A stretch of DNA of 25,223 bases from the IMG/VR virus record IMGVR_UViG_3300032298_000962, positions 1-25,223 of that record; one strand, 5' to 3'. How positions within the stretch are numbered: position 1 is the first letter of the stretch; the number at the start of each line of letters is the position of its first letter. The notes beneath the pieces are model-generated. The model had not been told where the DNA came from, did not search any database, and saw only the letters and a list, made by a program, of their open reading frames with translations. Made by a program: the position numbers and the translations under genes. Positions 1 through 8,055 of this stretch are shown here, one piece after another. This stretch comes from a virus.

Positions 1-1
1 A

Positions 2-832
2 TTAACTTCATTACCAACCTTAGAGTTTACTACATCAATCCCACCAAAAGGATGTGTAATTGATTGTGCATTTTGTCCTCAACGAACATTATTAAATGTT
101 TATAAGGCAGATAAAACAATGACGTTTGAAAACTTTAAAAAAGTAATAGATAAATTACCTAAAGAAGTACGAGTAACATTTTCTGGATTTACTGAACCGT
201 GGTTAAATAAACGTTGCACCGATATGCTTATTTATGCTTCCCAACAAGGACATTCTATAGCAGCATTTACTACAGGTGTAGGTATGACAGTTGAAGATGT
301 AGAACGTATTAAAGATATTAAATTTGATGGTGGAGAAAATGGCGGTTTATGTTTACATATTCCTGACCAGGAACTTATTGCTAAACATCCAATCACACCT
401 CGCTTAATTGAAGTATTTGAACGTTTTAAAGAACTTGAAAACCATATAGAAAACTTTTATGTTATGTGTATGGGAGAAGTTCATGAAAGTGTTAAACATT
501 TGTGGCCTGAAGTATATGTTCCTACATTTTGGTCTAGAGCAGGTAACCTATTAGGCGAGGCCATTATTAAACCCGAACTAGAAAAATATAAAGATCGATT
601 CCAGCATATGGATCATGGTGATAAACCTATGACTTGTGGTTGCGTTGAAGATTTATACCATAATGTTGTATTACCTAATGGAGATGTTTCATTATGTTGT
701 ATGGATTACGGTTTAAAACATATTTTAGGAAATATATTTGAACAAGATTATGAAGATGTAATTCCTAGACCACTACAATGTTTTTCCTTATGTCAAGGAT
801 GTGAAAATGCAGTATCACCTGATAAAAAATAA
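2..832 (+). CDS. Radical SAM / SPASM-domain protein (5' end outside window)
   Basis: The frame is open from the left edge, so the gene starts upstream; the first internal ATG is at 119, but using it would remove the catalytic motif. Codons at 53, 65 and 74 are cysteines in the order CxxxCxxC (GCVIDCAFCPQ), the classic motif that holds the [4Fe-4S] cluster in radical SAM enzymes. The C-terminal part has a second cysteine-rich region: a CGC, then LPNGDVSLCCMDYG, LGNIFE and finally CFSLCQGC. This layout fits a SPASM/twitch auxiliary-cluster domain. Such enzymes cleave S-adenosylmethionine to a 5'-deoxyadenosyl radical and often modify peptides or sugars. The substrate is unknown. The next gene begins two bases after the stop, so the two are probably co-expressed. 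Seen: the cysteine motifs. Known: the family chemistry. Inferred: a role in modifying a virion or host component. Confidence 0.8.
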   Translation, partial: LTSLPTLEFTTSIPPKGCVIDCAFCPQRTLLNVYKADKTMTFENFKKVIDKLPKEVRVTFSGFTEPWLNKRCTDMLIYASQQGHSIAAFTTGVGMTVEDVERIKDIKFDGGENGGLCLHIPDQELIAKHPITPRLIEVFERFKELENHIENFYVMCMGEVHESVKHLWPEVYVPTFWSRAGNLLGEAIIKPELEKYKDRFQHMDHGDKPMTCGCVEDLYHNVVLPNGDVSLCCMDYGLKHILGNIFEQDYEDVIPRPLQCFSLCQGCENAVSPDKK

Positions 833-834
833 TT

Positions 835-1386
835 ATGACACTACAATATTGGTTACAAAAATATATAAAAGATCCTAAAAATCAATCAATTAATTTTAAT
901 TTAGGGTGGAGTTATGAACAACAAGGACAAACTGCATCAGCTGCTGGTTTTTATCTTCGTAGTACTGAATTTGGACATGATAAAAATCTTCAATATGAAG
1001 CATTAATGCGAATGGCATTGTGTTTTGAAAAACAAGGTAATCGCATATTTACTATTAAAGGTATTTTATTACGTGCTATCTCTATTTTACCAAAACGCCC
1101 AGAAGCATATTTTTTACTATGTAGAATATATGAACGAAATAAAGATTGGCAGGAAGGTTATACTATGGCTGTAACATCGTACGAGTTTGCTACTGATGAA
1201 CCTAATACGGTAACCGATGTAGAATATCCTGGTAAATTAGGGTTTACATTTGAAAAAGCTGTTTGTGCCTGGTGGGTTGGGTTATGGAATGAATCATTAG
1301 ATTTATTTAAAGAATTAAAAGATAAAGACTTACCAGAAATATATAAAACAGCTATTAATAGTAATTTGAATAATTTACAAGCCTGA
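835..1386 (+). CDS. TPR-like helical-repeat protein
   Basis: The 183-residue product is largely helical, with paired-helix segments that look like tetratricopeptide repeats (about residues 15-50, 53-90 and 90-125, including NLGWSYEQQGQTASAAGFYL and PEAYFLLCRIYERNKDW). TPRs bind other proteins. The middle and C-terminal part (ILPKRPEAYFLL, YPGKLGFTFEKAV, then a WW-containing helix) resembles, from memory, the helical region that follows glycosyltransferase domains in some marine phage proteins; no glycosyltransferase domain is present here. The start at 835 lies two bases after the preceding radical SAM stop, with no Shine-Dalgarno sequence, which suggests translational coupling and a shared function. 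The fold is fairly clear; the partner and function are not known. Confidence 0.55.
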   Translation: MTLQYWLQKYIKDPKNQSINFNLGWSYEQQGQTASAAGFYLRSTEFGHDKNLQYEALMRMALCFEKQGNRIFTIKGILLRAISILPKRPEAYFLLCRIYERNKDWQEGYTMAVTSYEFATDEPNTVTDVEYPGKLGFTFEKAVCAWWVGLWNESLDLFKELKDKDLPEIYKTAINSNLNNLQA

Positions 1387-1389
1387 CAA

Positions 1390-1404
1390 TATTTATAATA
1401 AAAT
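1390..1404 (+). promoter_or_regulatory. Putative phage late promoter (15-mer copy 1)
   Basis: TATTTATAATAAAAT lies directly after the TPR gene's stop and 6 bases before the fibre gene's ATG. It contains TATAAT at 1394-1399. The same 15-mer precedes other structural genes. Used as a -10 element it would put the transcript start within a few bases of the ATG. Confidence 0.6.
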
Positions 1405-1410
1405 ATTTAA

Positions 1411-2877
1411 ATGGCAAATGTATTAAAGAAAATATTTGATCCTACTATAGATGAAGTAGTACAAAATTTCACTATCCAATCTTGGCATGTATCTCAATCA
1501 GTAGATGCACTTACAGGAGCTGATGATTATGATATTACTATATCTGGATCTTTAGTTGTAACAGGTTCTGTTGCTATTCATACATTATCCAATACTTCAT
1601 CAAATGGAGTTGTATTATATGATGATGTTACGGGACTATTATATTATACTGCATCTTCTGCTTTTGCCGTTAATAACTTCTACACAAGTAGTGTAACCCA
1701 AAGTATTACAAGTAGTGTAGTTAACAATAGTATTAACAACAGTACAATTACTCAAAACATTACTAATAGTGTTGTAAACGATCCTGCTCCTAGTGATCAA
1801 TATATTCAATATAATAGTGCAAGTGCATTTGGTGCTAGTGCTGATTTTCAATTTTTATATATTTCAAGTAGCTTACAACAAGGCAACCAAAATGTAGCTA
1901 AAGGATATTATTCCCATGCTGAAGGTAAAGGTACTGTATCATCTGGTTTTAGTTCTCATGCTGAGGGGGAAAGTACAGTTTCCTCTGGAAAAAGTTCTCA
2001 CGCTGAAGGTTTCCAATCTTCAGCTTCAGGACAATGGTCACATGCTGAAGGAGTAGGTACTTTTGCTATTGGTACTTTTTCTCATGCTGAAGGTGAGGAT
2101 TCTCAAGCATTTGGTACTTGTTCTCATGCTGAAGGATTTACTTGTACTACTGCTGCCGATTATTCTCATGCTGAAGGAAACCAATCATATACTTTAGGTA
2201 ACTTTTCTCATGCTGAAGGAGGAGAAACATATGCTAGAGGGGTAGGATCTCATGCTGAAGGGTATAGAACATATACCCAAGGAATATATTCTCACGCTGA
2301 AGGATCTAATACTTTTACTAACGGAACATATTCTCATGCAGAAGGATATTTTACTACAGCTTCGGCTAATTATTCCCATGCAGAAGGATATTGGACGGTA
2401 TCTAATGGACTTTATCAACATGTCCAAGGACAATTCAACCAATCATCATCAATTCAATCTGCTTTTATTATAGGAAATGGAACAAGTAATACTTCAAGAT
2501 CAAACTTAGTATTTGCTTCTGGTTCGTCTTTTCAAGTTACTGGATCTGTATCTCTTACTCAAAACTTAACTGTAGGTGGAGGATATAGACCAAATACCCG
2601 CCAAACAGATTCTGCACTAGATCCAACACTTTTAGTTACTGATCATGTAGTATTTATTGCCCCTACTTCTCCTGGAGGAATTGTTTATCTTCCATCATCA
2701 CCAATTACAAATATGCAAATAGTAATAATGAGAACTGAACTTACTTCAGCATTTACTGTTCAGCCTCTGGGTGGATTCCTTATAAATGGTCTTTCTTCTT
2801 ATACATTTCCAGCCACAGCATTTACTAGAAAAACATTTACTTTCTTTGGAGGTAGATGGTGGGTTGATTCAAATTAA
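1411..2877 (+). CDS. Tail-fibre / adhesin-like protein with SHAEG beta-roll repeats
   Basis: This is a 488-residue structural protein. Residues 1-60 include GSLVVTGSV, a segment type common in phage fibre shafts. Residues 90-130 are Asn/Ser/Thr-rich with repeated SSV and NNS words. Residues 168-335 are twelve consecutive 14-residue units, each starting SHAEG, followed by a degenerate unit (QHVQG). SHAEG-type repeats occur in YadA/Hep_Hag-like left-handed beta-rolls of trimeric adhesins and in phage fibres. The last 100 residues form a non-repetitive C-terminal domain with hydrophobic strands and a Trp-Trp near the end. No peptidase S74 chaperone motif is visible. It likely forms a trimeric, surface-exposed fibre or baseplate-attached adhesin that binds the host. 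A late-promoter-like 15-mer precedes it. Fibre role: inferred from repeats and context. Confidence 0.7.
   Translation: MANVLKKIFDPTIDEVVQNFTIQSWHVSQSVDALTGADDYDITISGSLVVTGSVAIHTLSNTSSNGVVLYDDVTGLLYYTASSAFAVNNFYTSSVTQSITSSVVNNSINNSTITQNITNSVVNDPAPSDQYIQYNSASAFGASADFQFLYISSSLQQGNQNVAKGYYSHAEGKGTVSSGFSSHAEGESTVSSGKSSHAEGFQSSASGQWSHAEGVGTFAIGTFSHAEGEDSQAFGTCSHAEGFTCTTAADYSHAEGNQSYTLGNFSHAEGGETYARGVGSHAEGYRTYTQGIYSHAEGSNTFTNGTYSHAEGYFTTASANYSHAEGYWTVSNGLYQHVQGQFNQSSSIQSAFIIGNGTSNTSRSNLVFASGSSFQVTGSVSLTQNLTVGGGYRPNTRQTDSALDPTLLVTDHVVFIAPTSPGGIVYLPSSPITNMQIVIMRTELTSAFTVQPLGGFLINGLSSYTFPATAFTRKTFTFFGGRWWVDSN
1912..2415 (+). repeat. 12 x 42-bp in-frame repeat encoding SHAEG units
   Basis: Twelve units of exactly 42 bases run without any insertion or deletion, each coding 14 residues that begin SHAEG. 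A thirteenth, degenerate unit (QHVQG) starts at 2416. The unit starts are nearly identical in DNA (tctcatgctgaagg and close variants), while the remaining nine residues vary freely apart from a frequent Gly near unit position 12. Confidence 0.95.
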
Positions 2878-2906
2878 TTTGTAAAAACTTTAAAATTATA
2901 TAATAT

Positions 2907-3170
2907 ATGTCAATTGTTTCAGAAAAAAAGTTCTTAACAGAAGAAGAATTAACAACTTTAAAAGAAATTCAATCAAATACTCGTGCTCTTATTTCTGAGT
3001 TAGGTGAAATTGAATTAATTAAATTACAAATAGAAAATCGTTATAATACTGCAAAACAGTTTTTAAATGATTTATCGGATAAAGAACAAAAATTTACCGA
3101 TTCTATTTTTACTAAATATGGCAAAGCCACCATTAACCCAGAAAATGGTGAGATTACTTTATTAGATTGA
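2907..3170 (+). CDS. Small coiled-coil protein, function unknown
   Basis: An 87-residue acidic protein. Residues 10-70 are strongly helical with heptad-like hydrophobic spacing (LTEEELTTLKEIQ, LGEIELIKLQIENRY, FLNDLSDKEQKF), and the protein ends in a short strand-like tail (YGKATINPENGEITLLD). It has no signal peptide or membrane segment. It sits between the fibre gene and the first sheath gene and lacks the late-promoter 15-mer, so it is probably transcribed with the fibre gene. Small coiled-coil proteins of this kind are common in structural clusters of T4-like marine phages, but I do not recognise a named family. It could be a chaperone or connector; that is a guess from position only. Confidence 0.6.
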   Translation: MSIVSEKKFLTEEELTTLKEIQSNTRALISELGEIELIKLQIENRYNTAKQFLNDLSDKEQKFTDSIFTKYGKATINPENGEITLLD

Positions 3171-3189
3171 TCTAGACTTAAGTACACCA

Positions 3190-3204
3190 TATTTATAATA
3201 AAAT
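3190..3204 (+). promoter_or_regulatory. Putative phage late promoter (15-mer copy 2)
   Basis: A perfect TATTTATAATAAAAT copy 12 bases before the ATG of the first sheath gene, with TATAAT at 3194-3199. It falls in the 46-base gap after the coiled-coil gene. Confidence 0.6.
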
Positions 3205-3216
3205 AATTATTTTACA

Positions 3217-5376
3217 ATGGCAGAAACAATTGTATCACCTGGTGTACTAGCTATAGAAAACGACCAGTCATTTATCACTCAAGGACCTATTACTGCCGGA
3301 GCTGCTCTCATAGGCCCAACTGTTAAAGGAAAAGTAGGTATTCCTACTATAGTAACTTCATACAGCGATTATCAAAATAGATTTGGTGCTCAATTTTTAA
3401 GTGGAAGTAAGAATTATACTTACTTTACTTCAATATCAGCATATAATTATTTTAATAGTGGAGGAACAACGTTATTAGTTACCCGTGTTGTAAGTGGTTC
3501 ATTTACCCCAGCAACCTCTTCATTGATTCCTTCTTCCACTGCTGCTACTGCAGGGAATGCATTTTCTAATGCATTTTCTAATGCATTCTCAACCTCTCCA
3601 ATATCTTCAGCTACTTTAAATTTAACTACTCTTTCAACTTTAGCAGCTACATCAGGATCAAGTTCTTTTAATTTAAATGGTATTGACATTTATTATACTG
3701 GATCCCCAGTAACTAATACAACAAATAGTATTTACATTAATACTGCTTCTTTTTCAGGAAACACTGTTCTTGACTTTGTTGTAAGTTCATCTGCTACTCT
3801 TTATTTAAGCAGCTCAGTTTCACCATATGCTACCTACCTTCAATATATTTCATCTTCAGTAGCTTCACCAAATTTAATATTTGTTTCTACTAACCCTAAT
3901 GGATTATTAGGTAACTTATATTATTTCACTTCAGGAAGTACTACTACATATTTTTCTGGAGGATCTAATACAGAAGCTTTTATTCTTGAAACCCTTTCTG
4001 AAGGTGAACTTATGAATAGCACTGGTCCTACAGGACTAAATAATACCCTACTTTCAGGTTCAAGTGAAAATTATAGATGGCAAATTACTTCTCCTAATGT
4101 TAATGATGGAACTTTTTATTTACTCATTAGACAAGGAAATGATACTTTAAATTCACCATCAATTTTAGAATCTTGGGGTCCATTATCTTTAGATCCTAAT
4201 TCTTCTAATTATGTTGAAAAAGTAATAGGTAATCAAGTTGAAACTGTTCAATTCGATTCTTCAACAGGAGAATATTATGTTGAAATGGTTGGAAACTTTA
4301 TAAACCAATCAAGATATGTTAGAGTAAAACAAGTTAATATTACTACTCCGGATTATCTTGATAATGCTGGAAACCCAAAACCACAGTACACTGGTTCAAT
4401 TCCTTTCCCATCAAGTGGATCTTTTGGAAGTGCAATTGGTTCAAATATTCCTTTTGGAAAAGCCGGAAATTATTATGAAAATATAACCAATACTAATGTT
4501 CAAGGTTTACAAGCAAGTGACTATAATCAATCTATAGGATTACTTTCTAATCAAGATGCTTATAATTACAATGTGCTTACTGCTCCTGGACTTATAGGTG
4601 ATGGTACTAATTATCCTGCTCATGTTTCTGTTGTTACTAATCTAATTTCAACAGTACAAAACAGAGGAGATGCTATGACTGTAGTAGACCTAGTAGGATA
4701 CGGTTCCAACATTATCCCAGTAACTACAAACGCTCTTACATATGATACTTCATATGCTGCAGCTTATTGGCCTTGGGTTCAAACAATTGATCCTAATACT
4801 GGAGAAAGAGTTTGGGTACCAGCTTCAACTATGATTCCAAGTGTATATGCATTTAATGATGCTGCTTCTGCTCCTTGGTATGCACCTGCTGGAACTTCTC
4901 GTGGTGTATTAAGTACAGTTATTAGAGCAGAACGTTCATTAACTCAAGGAAATAGAGATTTACTTTATGATAATAATGTAAACTCAATTGCTACTTTCCC
5001 TAATACTGGTGTAGTAGTATTTGGTCAAAAGACATTACAAAAGAAAAAAAGTGCTCTTGATCGTGTAAATGTACGTCGTTTGTTAATTGAACTTAAAAAT
5101 TATATCTCTCAAATTGCTGATACATTAGTATTTGAACAAAATAATGTTACTACAAGAAATAATTTCTTAGCTCAAGTTAATCCATATTTAGCATCTGTTC
5201 AACAACAACAAGGTTTAACCGCATTTAGAGTTGTAATGGATGAATCTAATAACCCACCATCAGTTGTAGATAATAATCAATTAGTAGGACAAATTTATTT
5301 ACAACCTACACGTACAGCTGAATTTATTATGCTTGACTTTAATATATTACCTACAGGTGCAACGTTTCCTGTTTAA
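3217..5376 (+). CDS. Contractile tail sheath protein, copy A (gp18-like)
   Basis: The 719-residue product matches the architecture of T4-type sheath proteins (T4 gp18 is about 660 residues). The N-terminus has SPGVLAIENDQSF, AGAALIGPTVKGKVGIPT and a SYSDYQNRFG block. The conserved C-terminal domain (about residues 505-719) has YWPWVQTIDP, VWVPASTMIPSVYAFND, APWYAPAGTSRGVLS, LDRVNVRRLLIEL and ends QPTRTAEFIMLDFNILPTG. Sheath subunits polymerise around the tail tube and contract to drive it through the envelope. The middle (about residues 95-400) is Ser/Thr/Asn-rich and variable, probably the exposed domain; it includes a threefold NAFS microrepeat. The next gene is a clear paralog. It is preceded by a late-promoter-like 15-mer and has no Shine-Dalgarno sequence. 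Confidence 0.93.
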   Translation: MAETIVSPGVLAIENDQSFITQGPITAGAALIGPTVKGKVGIPTIVTSYSDYQNRFGAQFLSGSKNYTYFTSISAYNYFNSGGTTLLVTRVVSGSFTPATSSLIPSSTAATAGNAFSNAFSNAFSTSPISSATLNLTTLSTLAATSGSSSFNLNGIDIYYTGSPVTNTTNSIYINTASFSGNTVLDFVVSSSATLYLSSSVSPYATYLQYISSSVASPNLIFVSTNPNGLLGNLYYFTSGSTTTYFSGGSNTEAFILETLSEGELMNSTGPTGLNNTLLSGSSENYRWQITSPNVNDGTFYLLIRQGNDTLNSPSILESWGPLSLDPNSSNYVEKVIGNQVETVQFDSSTGEYYVEMVGNFINQSRYVRVKQVNITTPDYLDNAGNPKPQYTGSIPFPSSGSFGSAIGSNIPFGKAGNYYENITNTNVQGLQASDYNQSIGLLSNQDAYNYNVLTAPGLIGDGTNYPAHVSVVTNLISTVQNRGDAMTVVDLVGYGSNIIPVTTNALTYDTSYAAAYWPWVQTIDPNTGERVWVPASTMIPSVYAFNDAASAPWYAPAGTSRGVLSTVIRAERSLTQGNRDLLYDNNVNSIATFPNTGVVVFGQKTLQKKKSALDRVNVRRLLIELKNYISQIADTLVFEQNNVTTRNNFLAQVNPYLASVQQQQGLTAFRVVMDESNNPPSVVDNNQLVGQIYLQPTRTAEFIMLDFNILPTGATFPV
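3556..3591 (+). repeat. 3 x 12-bp tandem repeat in sheath A (NAFS x3)
   Basis: The word aatgcattttct occurs twice in a row, followed by a third copy ending in ctca. The repeats stay in frame and encode NAFS three times. They lie in the variable exposed part of the sheath and have no counterpart in the second sheath gene. Confidence 0.9.
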
Positions 5377-5401
5377 TAATATATTTTAAGGAAATTTTAG
5401 A

Positions 5402-5416
5402 TATTTATAATAAAAC
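5402..5416 (+). promoter_or_regulatory. Putative phage late promoter (15-mer copy 3)
   Basis: TATTTATAATAAAAC, one base off the consensus, 14 bases before the second sheath ATG, with TATAAT at 5406-5411. The bases between it and the ATG are almost only A and T. Confidence 0.6.
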
Positions 5417-5430
5417 TAAAATAAAATAAA

Positions 5431-7446
5431 ATGTCAAATTTTACAACTTCTCCTGGAGTAGCAATAAGCGAAATAGATAACACATTCTTAACTGGACAAC
5501 CGGTTCAAGCAGGTGCTGCTATTATAGGTCCAACAGTAAAAGGTCCTGTAGAAAAACCAACCCTAGTTACTTCGTACTCTGATTTCGTAATGATGTTTGG
5601 AGATACATTTATTAGTGGAGGTCAATCTTATTCTTATCTTACTTCAATTGCTGCCTATAATTACTTCAATTATGGAGGAGATTCATTATTAGTTGCTCGT
5701 GTAACTAGTGGATCATATTCATCCGCTATAACAAAAGATGTTAATTCAGGAGTAGCATTAAGTTTTGCTTCTGCATCTCTTAATTTAACTAATGCCGTTG
5801 CTACTGGATATACAGCTTCTTTCAATGGGGTGAATGTAATTTTATCCGGTTCAAGTGTTCAAAATGTATTTAACAATGCTACTTCCTCAGTAGTAATCCC
5901 TTCAAACCCCTCAAACTTTTATACTAATACTATCATTAATAGTAGTGCTTCTTTTAACACTCCTAATATGGTAGTAACCTCAAATACCCCAGGTATTACT
6001 GGAAACTCATATTATTATGTTTCTGGATCTACTACAGTATATTATTCTGGTGGTTCTAACGGAATTTCTTTTGTATTAGAAACTATTTCCGAAGGAAATT
6101 TAATGAACAATTCAGGTTCTAATGCTTTAGGAACTAATGGAGCTTTAAATTCAGGGTCAATTGCTAATATTCGTTGGGAAGTTACTAATGCTAATACCGG
6201 ATCAGGTACATTTAATATCTTAGTTAGACGTGGTAATGATGTTGAATCTAGTAAAGTAATACTAGAGGCATGGAATAATTTAACATTAGATCCAAATTCA
6301 ACACGTTATATTGCTAAAGTAATAGGTGACCAAAAATTAAATTATAGCTCTGTTAATAACCAAATGGAGGTATCTGGAAGTTTTCCAAATAATTCAAAAT
6401 ATATCCGTGTAAAAGCAGTTAATTATCCAACTCCAAATTATTTTGATGCTAATGGTGTTGCTATTACAGCATATACAGCTTCAATTCCATTAAATGGTAG
6501 TGGTTCAAATGGTGGAACATTTTACAATGCTACGGGTAATGTAAATAATGTTATTAATTTATATGATGCTATTGCTACAAACACTCAAGGATTAATAGGA
6601 ACTGATTACAATAACATGGTTTCTCTTTTAGGAAACCCTGAAGCTTATCAATTTAATATCCTATTCACTCCTGGATTACTAAATGATACTCATACTACTC
6701 AAGTTACAAATATTATTTCTAATACAATTGCTAGAGGAGATAGTATGTATGTGTTAGATTTAGGAACATATGGTAGTTCACTTGGAGAAGCAGTAACCCA
6801 AGCTAACACAAGAGATACTTCATATGCAGCAACATATTGGCCTTGGGTTCGAATTATTGATCCGGCAACAGGAAAACATGTTTGGGTACCAGCTTCAACA
6901 ATGATCCCAGGTGTATACGCATTTAATGATAAAGTATCTGCTCCTTGGTTTGCACCAGCAGGTATTAACCGCGGTGGATTAAGCACAGTTCTTCAAGCTG
7001 AATATAAACTTACTCAAGGTAATCGTGATACGTTATATAGCAACAATATCAACCCTATTGCAACATTACCTCAACAAGGTGTAGTAGTATATGGTCAGAA
7101 AACATTACAAAAATCTCAATCTGCTTTAGACCGTGTAAACGTACGTCGTTTAATGATTGAATTAAAATCTTATATCCGCCAAATTGCAGATACAATTGTA
7201 TTTGAACAAAACACAATTGCAACAAGAAATTCATTTGTATCTCGAGTTAATCCTTACTTAGAAGCAATTCAACAAAAACAAGGATTATATGCATTTAAGA
7301 TTGTAATGGATGATACCAATAATGGACCAGCAGTAATCGACCAAAACCAATTAGTAGGTCAGATTTATATCCAACCAACTCGTACAGCTGAATTCATTTC
7401 GTTAGATTTTATTTTACAACCAACAGGAGCTCAGTTCCCGATATAA
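5431..7446 (+). CDS. Contractile tail sheath protein, copy B (gp18-like)
   Basis: A 671-residue paralog of the preceding sheath. The shared N-terminal blocks include SPGVAISEIDNTF, AGAAIIGPTVKGPVEKPT, VTSYSDF and AAYNYFNYGG. The shared C-terminal domain (about residues 457-671) includes YWPWVRIIDP, VWVPASTMIPGVYAFND, APWFAPAG, QKTLQKSQSALDRVNVRRL and QPTRTAEFISLDFILQPTG. The middle is shorter and diverged, without the NAFS microrepeat. Its length is closer to T4 gp18 than copy A, and it lies next to the tube gene as gp18 lies next to gp19, so it may be the ancestral-type sheath. It has its own late-promoter-like 15-mer, so the two copies can be expressed at different levels. Whether both are in the virion cannot be told from sequence. 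Confidence 0.93.
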   Translation: MSNFTTSPGVAISEIDNTFLTGQPVQAGAAIIGPTVKGPVEKPTLVTSYSDFVMMFGDTFISGGQSYSYLTSIAAYNYFNYGGDSLLVARVTSGSYSSAITKDVNSGVALSFASASLNLTNAVATGYTASFNGVNVILSGSSVQNVFNNATSSVVIPSNPSNFYTNTIINSSASFNTPNMVVTSNTPGITGNSYYYVSGSTTVYYSGGSNGISFVLETISEGNLMNNSGSNALGTNGALNSGSIANIRWEVTNANTGSGTFNILVRRGNDVESSKVILEAWNNLTLDPNSTRYIAKVIGDQKLNYSSVNNQMEVSGSFPNNSKYIRVKAVNYPTPNYFDANGVAITAYTASIPLNGSGSNGGTFYNATGNVNNVINLYDAIATNTQGLIGTDYNNMVSLLGNPEAYQFNILFTPGLLNDTHTTQVTNIISNTIARGDSMYVLDLGTYGSSLGEAVTQANTRDTSYAATYWPWVRIIDPATGKHVWVPASTMIPGVYAFNDKVSAPWFAPAGINRGGLSTVLQAEYKLTQGNRDTLYSNNINPIATLPQQGVVVYGQKTLQKSQSALDRVNVRRLMIELKSYIRQIADTIVFEQNTIATRNSFVSRVNPYLEAIQQKQGLYAFKIVMDDTNNGPAVIDQNQLVGQIYIQPTRTAEFISLDFILQPTGAQFPI

Positions 7447-7463
7447 GAAAATAAAAAACTGAA

Positions 7464-7478
7464 TATTTATAATAAAAT
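7464..7478 (+). promoter_or_regulatory. Putative phage late promoter (15-mer copy 4)
   Basis: A perfect TATTTATAATAAAAT copy 15 bases before the tail tube ATG, with TATAAT at 7468-7473, followed by an A-rich stretch up to the start codon. Confidence 0.6.
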
Positions 7479-7493
7479 AAAAATAGAAAACAA

Positions 7494-7982
7494 ATGGCAA
7501 TTTTAAATCCAAACGAAATATTTTTCACAGCGTTTGAACCTAAACAAACCAACCGTTTTATCCTTTATATGGATGGCGTTCCATCATATTTGGTAAAAGG
7601 AGTAGGAGCAGTGTCTTTAACACAAACAGCAGTTGCCCTTAACCACATTAACGTTCAACGTTATGTAAAAGGAAAAACTGTTTGGAACACTATTCAATTT
7701 ACATTGTATGATTCAATCACTCCAAGTGGTGCACAATCAGTAATGGAATGGGTACGTTTGGGTCACGAATCAGTAACAGGCCGTGACGGTTATTCAGATT
7801 TCTACAAGAAAGATATTACATTCAATGTTTTAGGTCCTGTAGGTGATATCGTTTCTGAATGGATTGTTAAAGGAGCTGTTATTACAGAAGTTAACTTTGG
7901 CGATTATAACTGGGATGACGATGGAACTCCAGTAAATGTCCAAGTAACTGTACAACCTGACTACTGTATCTTGAACTACTAA
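7494..7982 (+). CDS. Tail tube protein (gp19-like)
   Basis: The 162-residue product equals the usual length of T4-type tube subunits (T4 gp19 is 163). The features fit the family: an N-terminal PNEIFFTAFEPKQTNRFILY followed by MDGVPSYLVKGV, a central VKGKTVWNTIQFTLYD, the EWVRLGHESVTGRDGY segment, and a C-terminal block with GPVGDIVSEWIVKGAVITEV and the NFGDYNWDDDG motif. The protein stacks as hexameric rings to form the inner tail tube through which DNA passes. It directly follows the sheath pair, as in T4. It is preceded by a late-promoter-like 15-mer and followed by a strong terminator, so high independent expression is expected. Confidence 0.93.
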   Translation: MAILNPNEIFFTAFEPKQTNRFILYMDGVPSYLVKGVGAVSLTQTAVALNHINVQRYVKGKTVWNTIQFTLYDSITPSGAQSVMEWVRLGHESVTGRDGYSDFYKKDITFNVLGPVGDIVSEWIVKGAVITEVNFGDYNWDDDGTPVNVQVTVQPDYCILNY

Positions 7983-8003
7983 GAACAAAACAACAAAGTA
8001 TAT

Positions 8004-8042
8004 AAAAGCTCCAAAGAAATTTGGGGCTTTTATTTTTCTTTT
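8004..8042 (+). terminator. Rho-independent terminator after the tail tube gene
   Basis: AAAAGCTCCAAA (8004-8015), a GAAA loop (8016-8019) and TTTGGGGCTTTT (8020-8031) form a 12-bp stem with a single G-U pair, followed by a T-rich tract. It ends the sheath/tube transcription unit 22 bases after the tube stop and separates it from the secreted-protein gene. Confidence 0.88.
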
Positions 8043-8055
8043 ATATATTGTGCTT

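Noticed and set aside
1390-1398. TATTTATA read on the minus strand as TATAAATA, the T4 late promoter core
   Set aside because: It would point away from the genes it precedes and into the ends of upstream genes. The + strand reading with TATAAT fits the gene starts better.
1912-2457. 42-bp periodic repeats as a CRISPR-like array
   Set aside because: There are no spacers of independent sequence; the whole array is one open coding frame with a protein-level repeat.
2194-2473. Open frames on the minus strand and in another + frame across the SHAEG repeats
   Set aside because: They are low-complexity shadows produced by the repeat array; the SHAEG frame explains the sequence.
3447-3689. Minus-strand open frame within sheath A
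   Set aside because: It is antisense to a strongly supported sheath gene, with no promoter and Val/Glu-rich composition that mirrors the Asn/Ser-rich sense strand.
8020-8051. TTTG-20 bases-TATATTGT as a Bacteroidota promoter for the secreted-protein gene
   Set aside because: The TTTG lies inside the terminator stem and the -7 part is a poor match; too weak to list.
8050-8055. GTG at 8050 as start of the secreted protein
   Set aside because: It adds only two residues before MKKL; the ATG at 8056 gives a normal signal peptide start.
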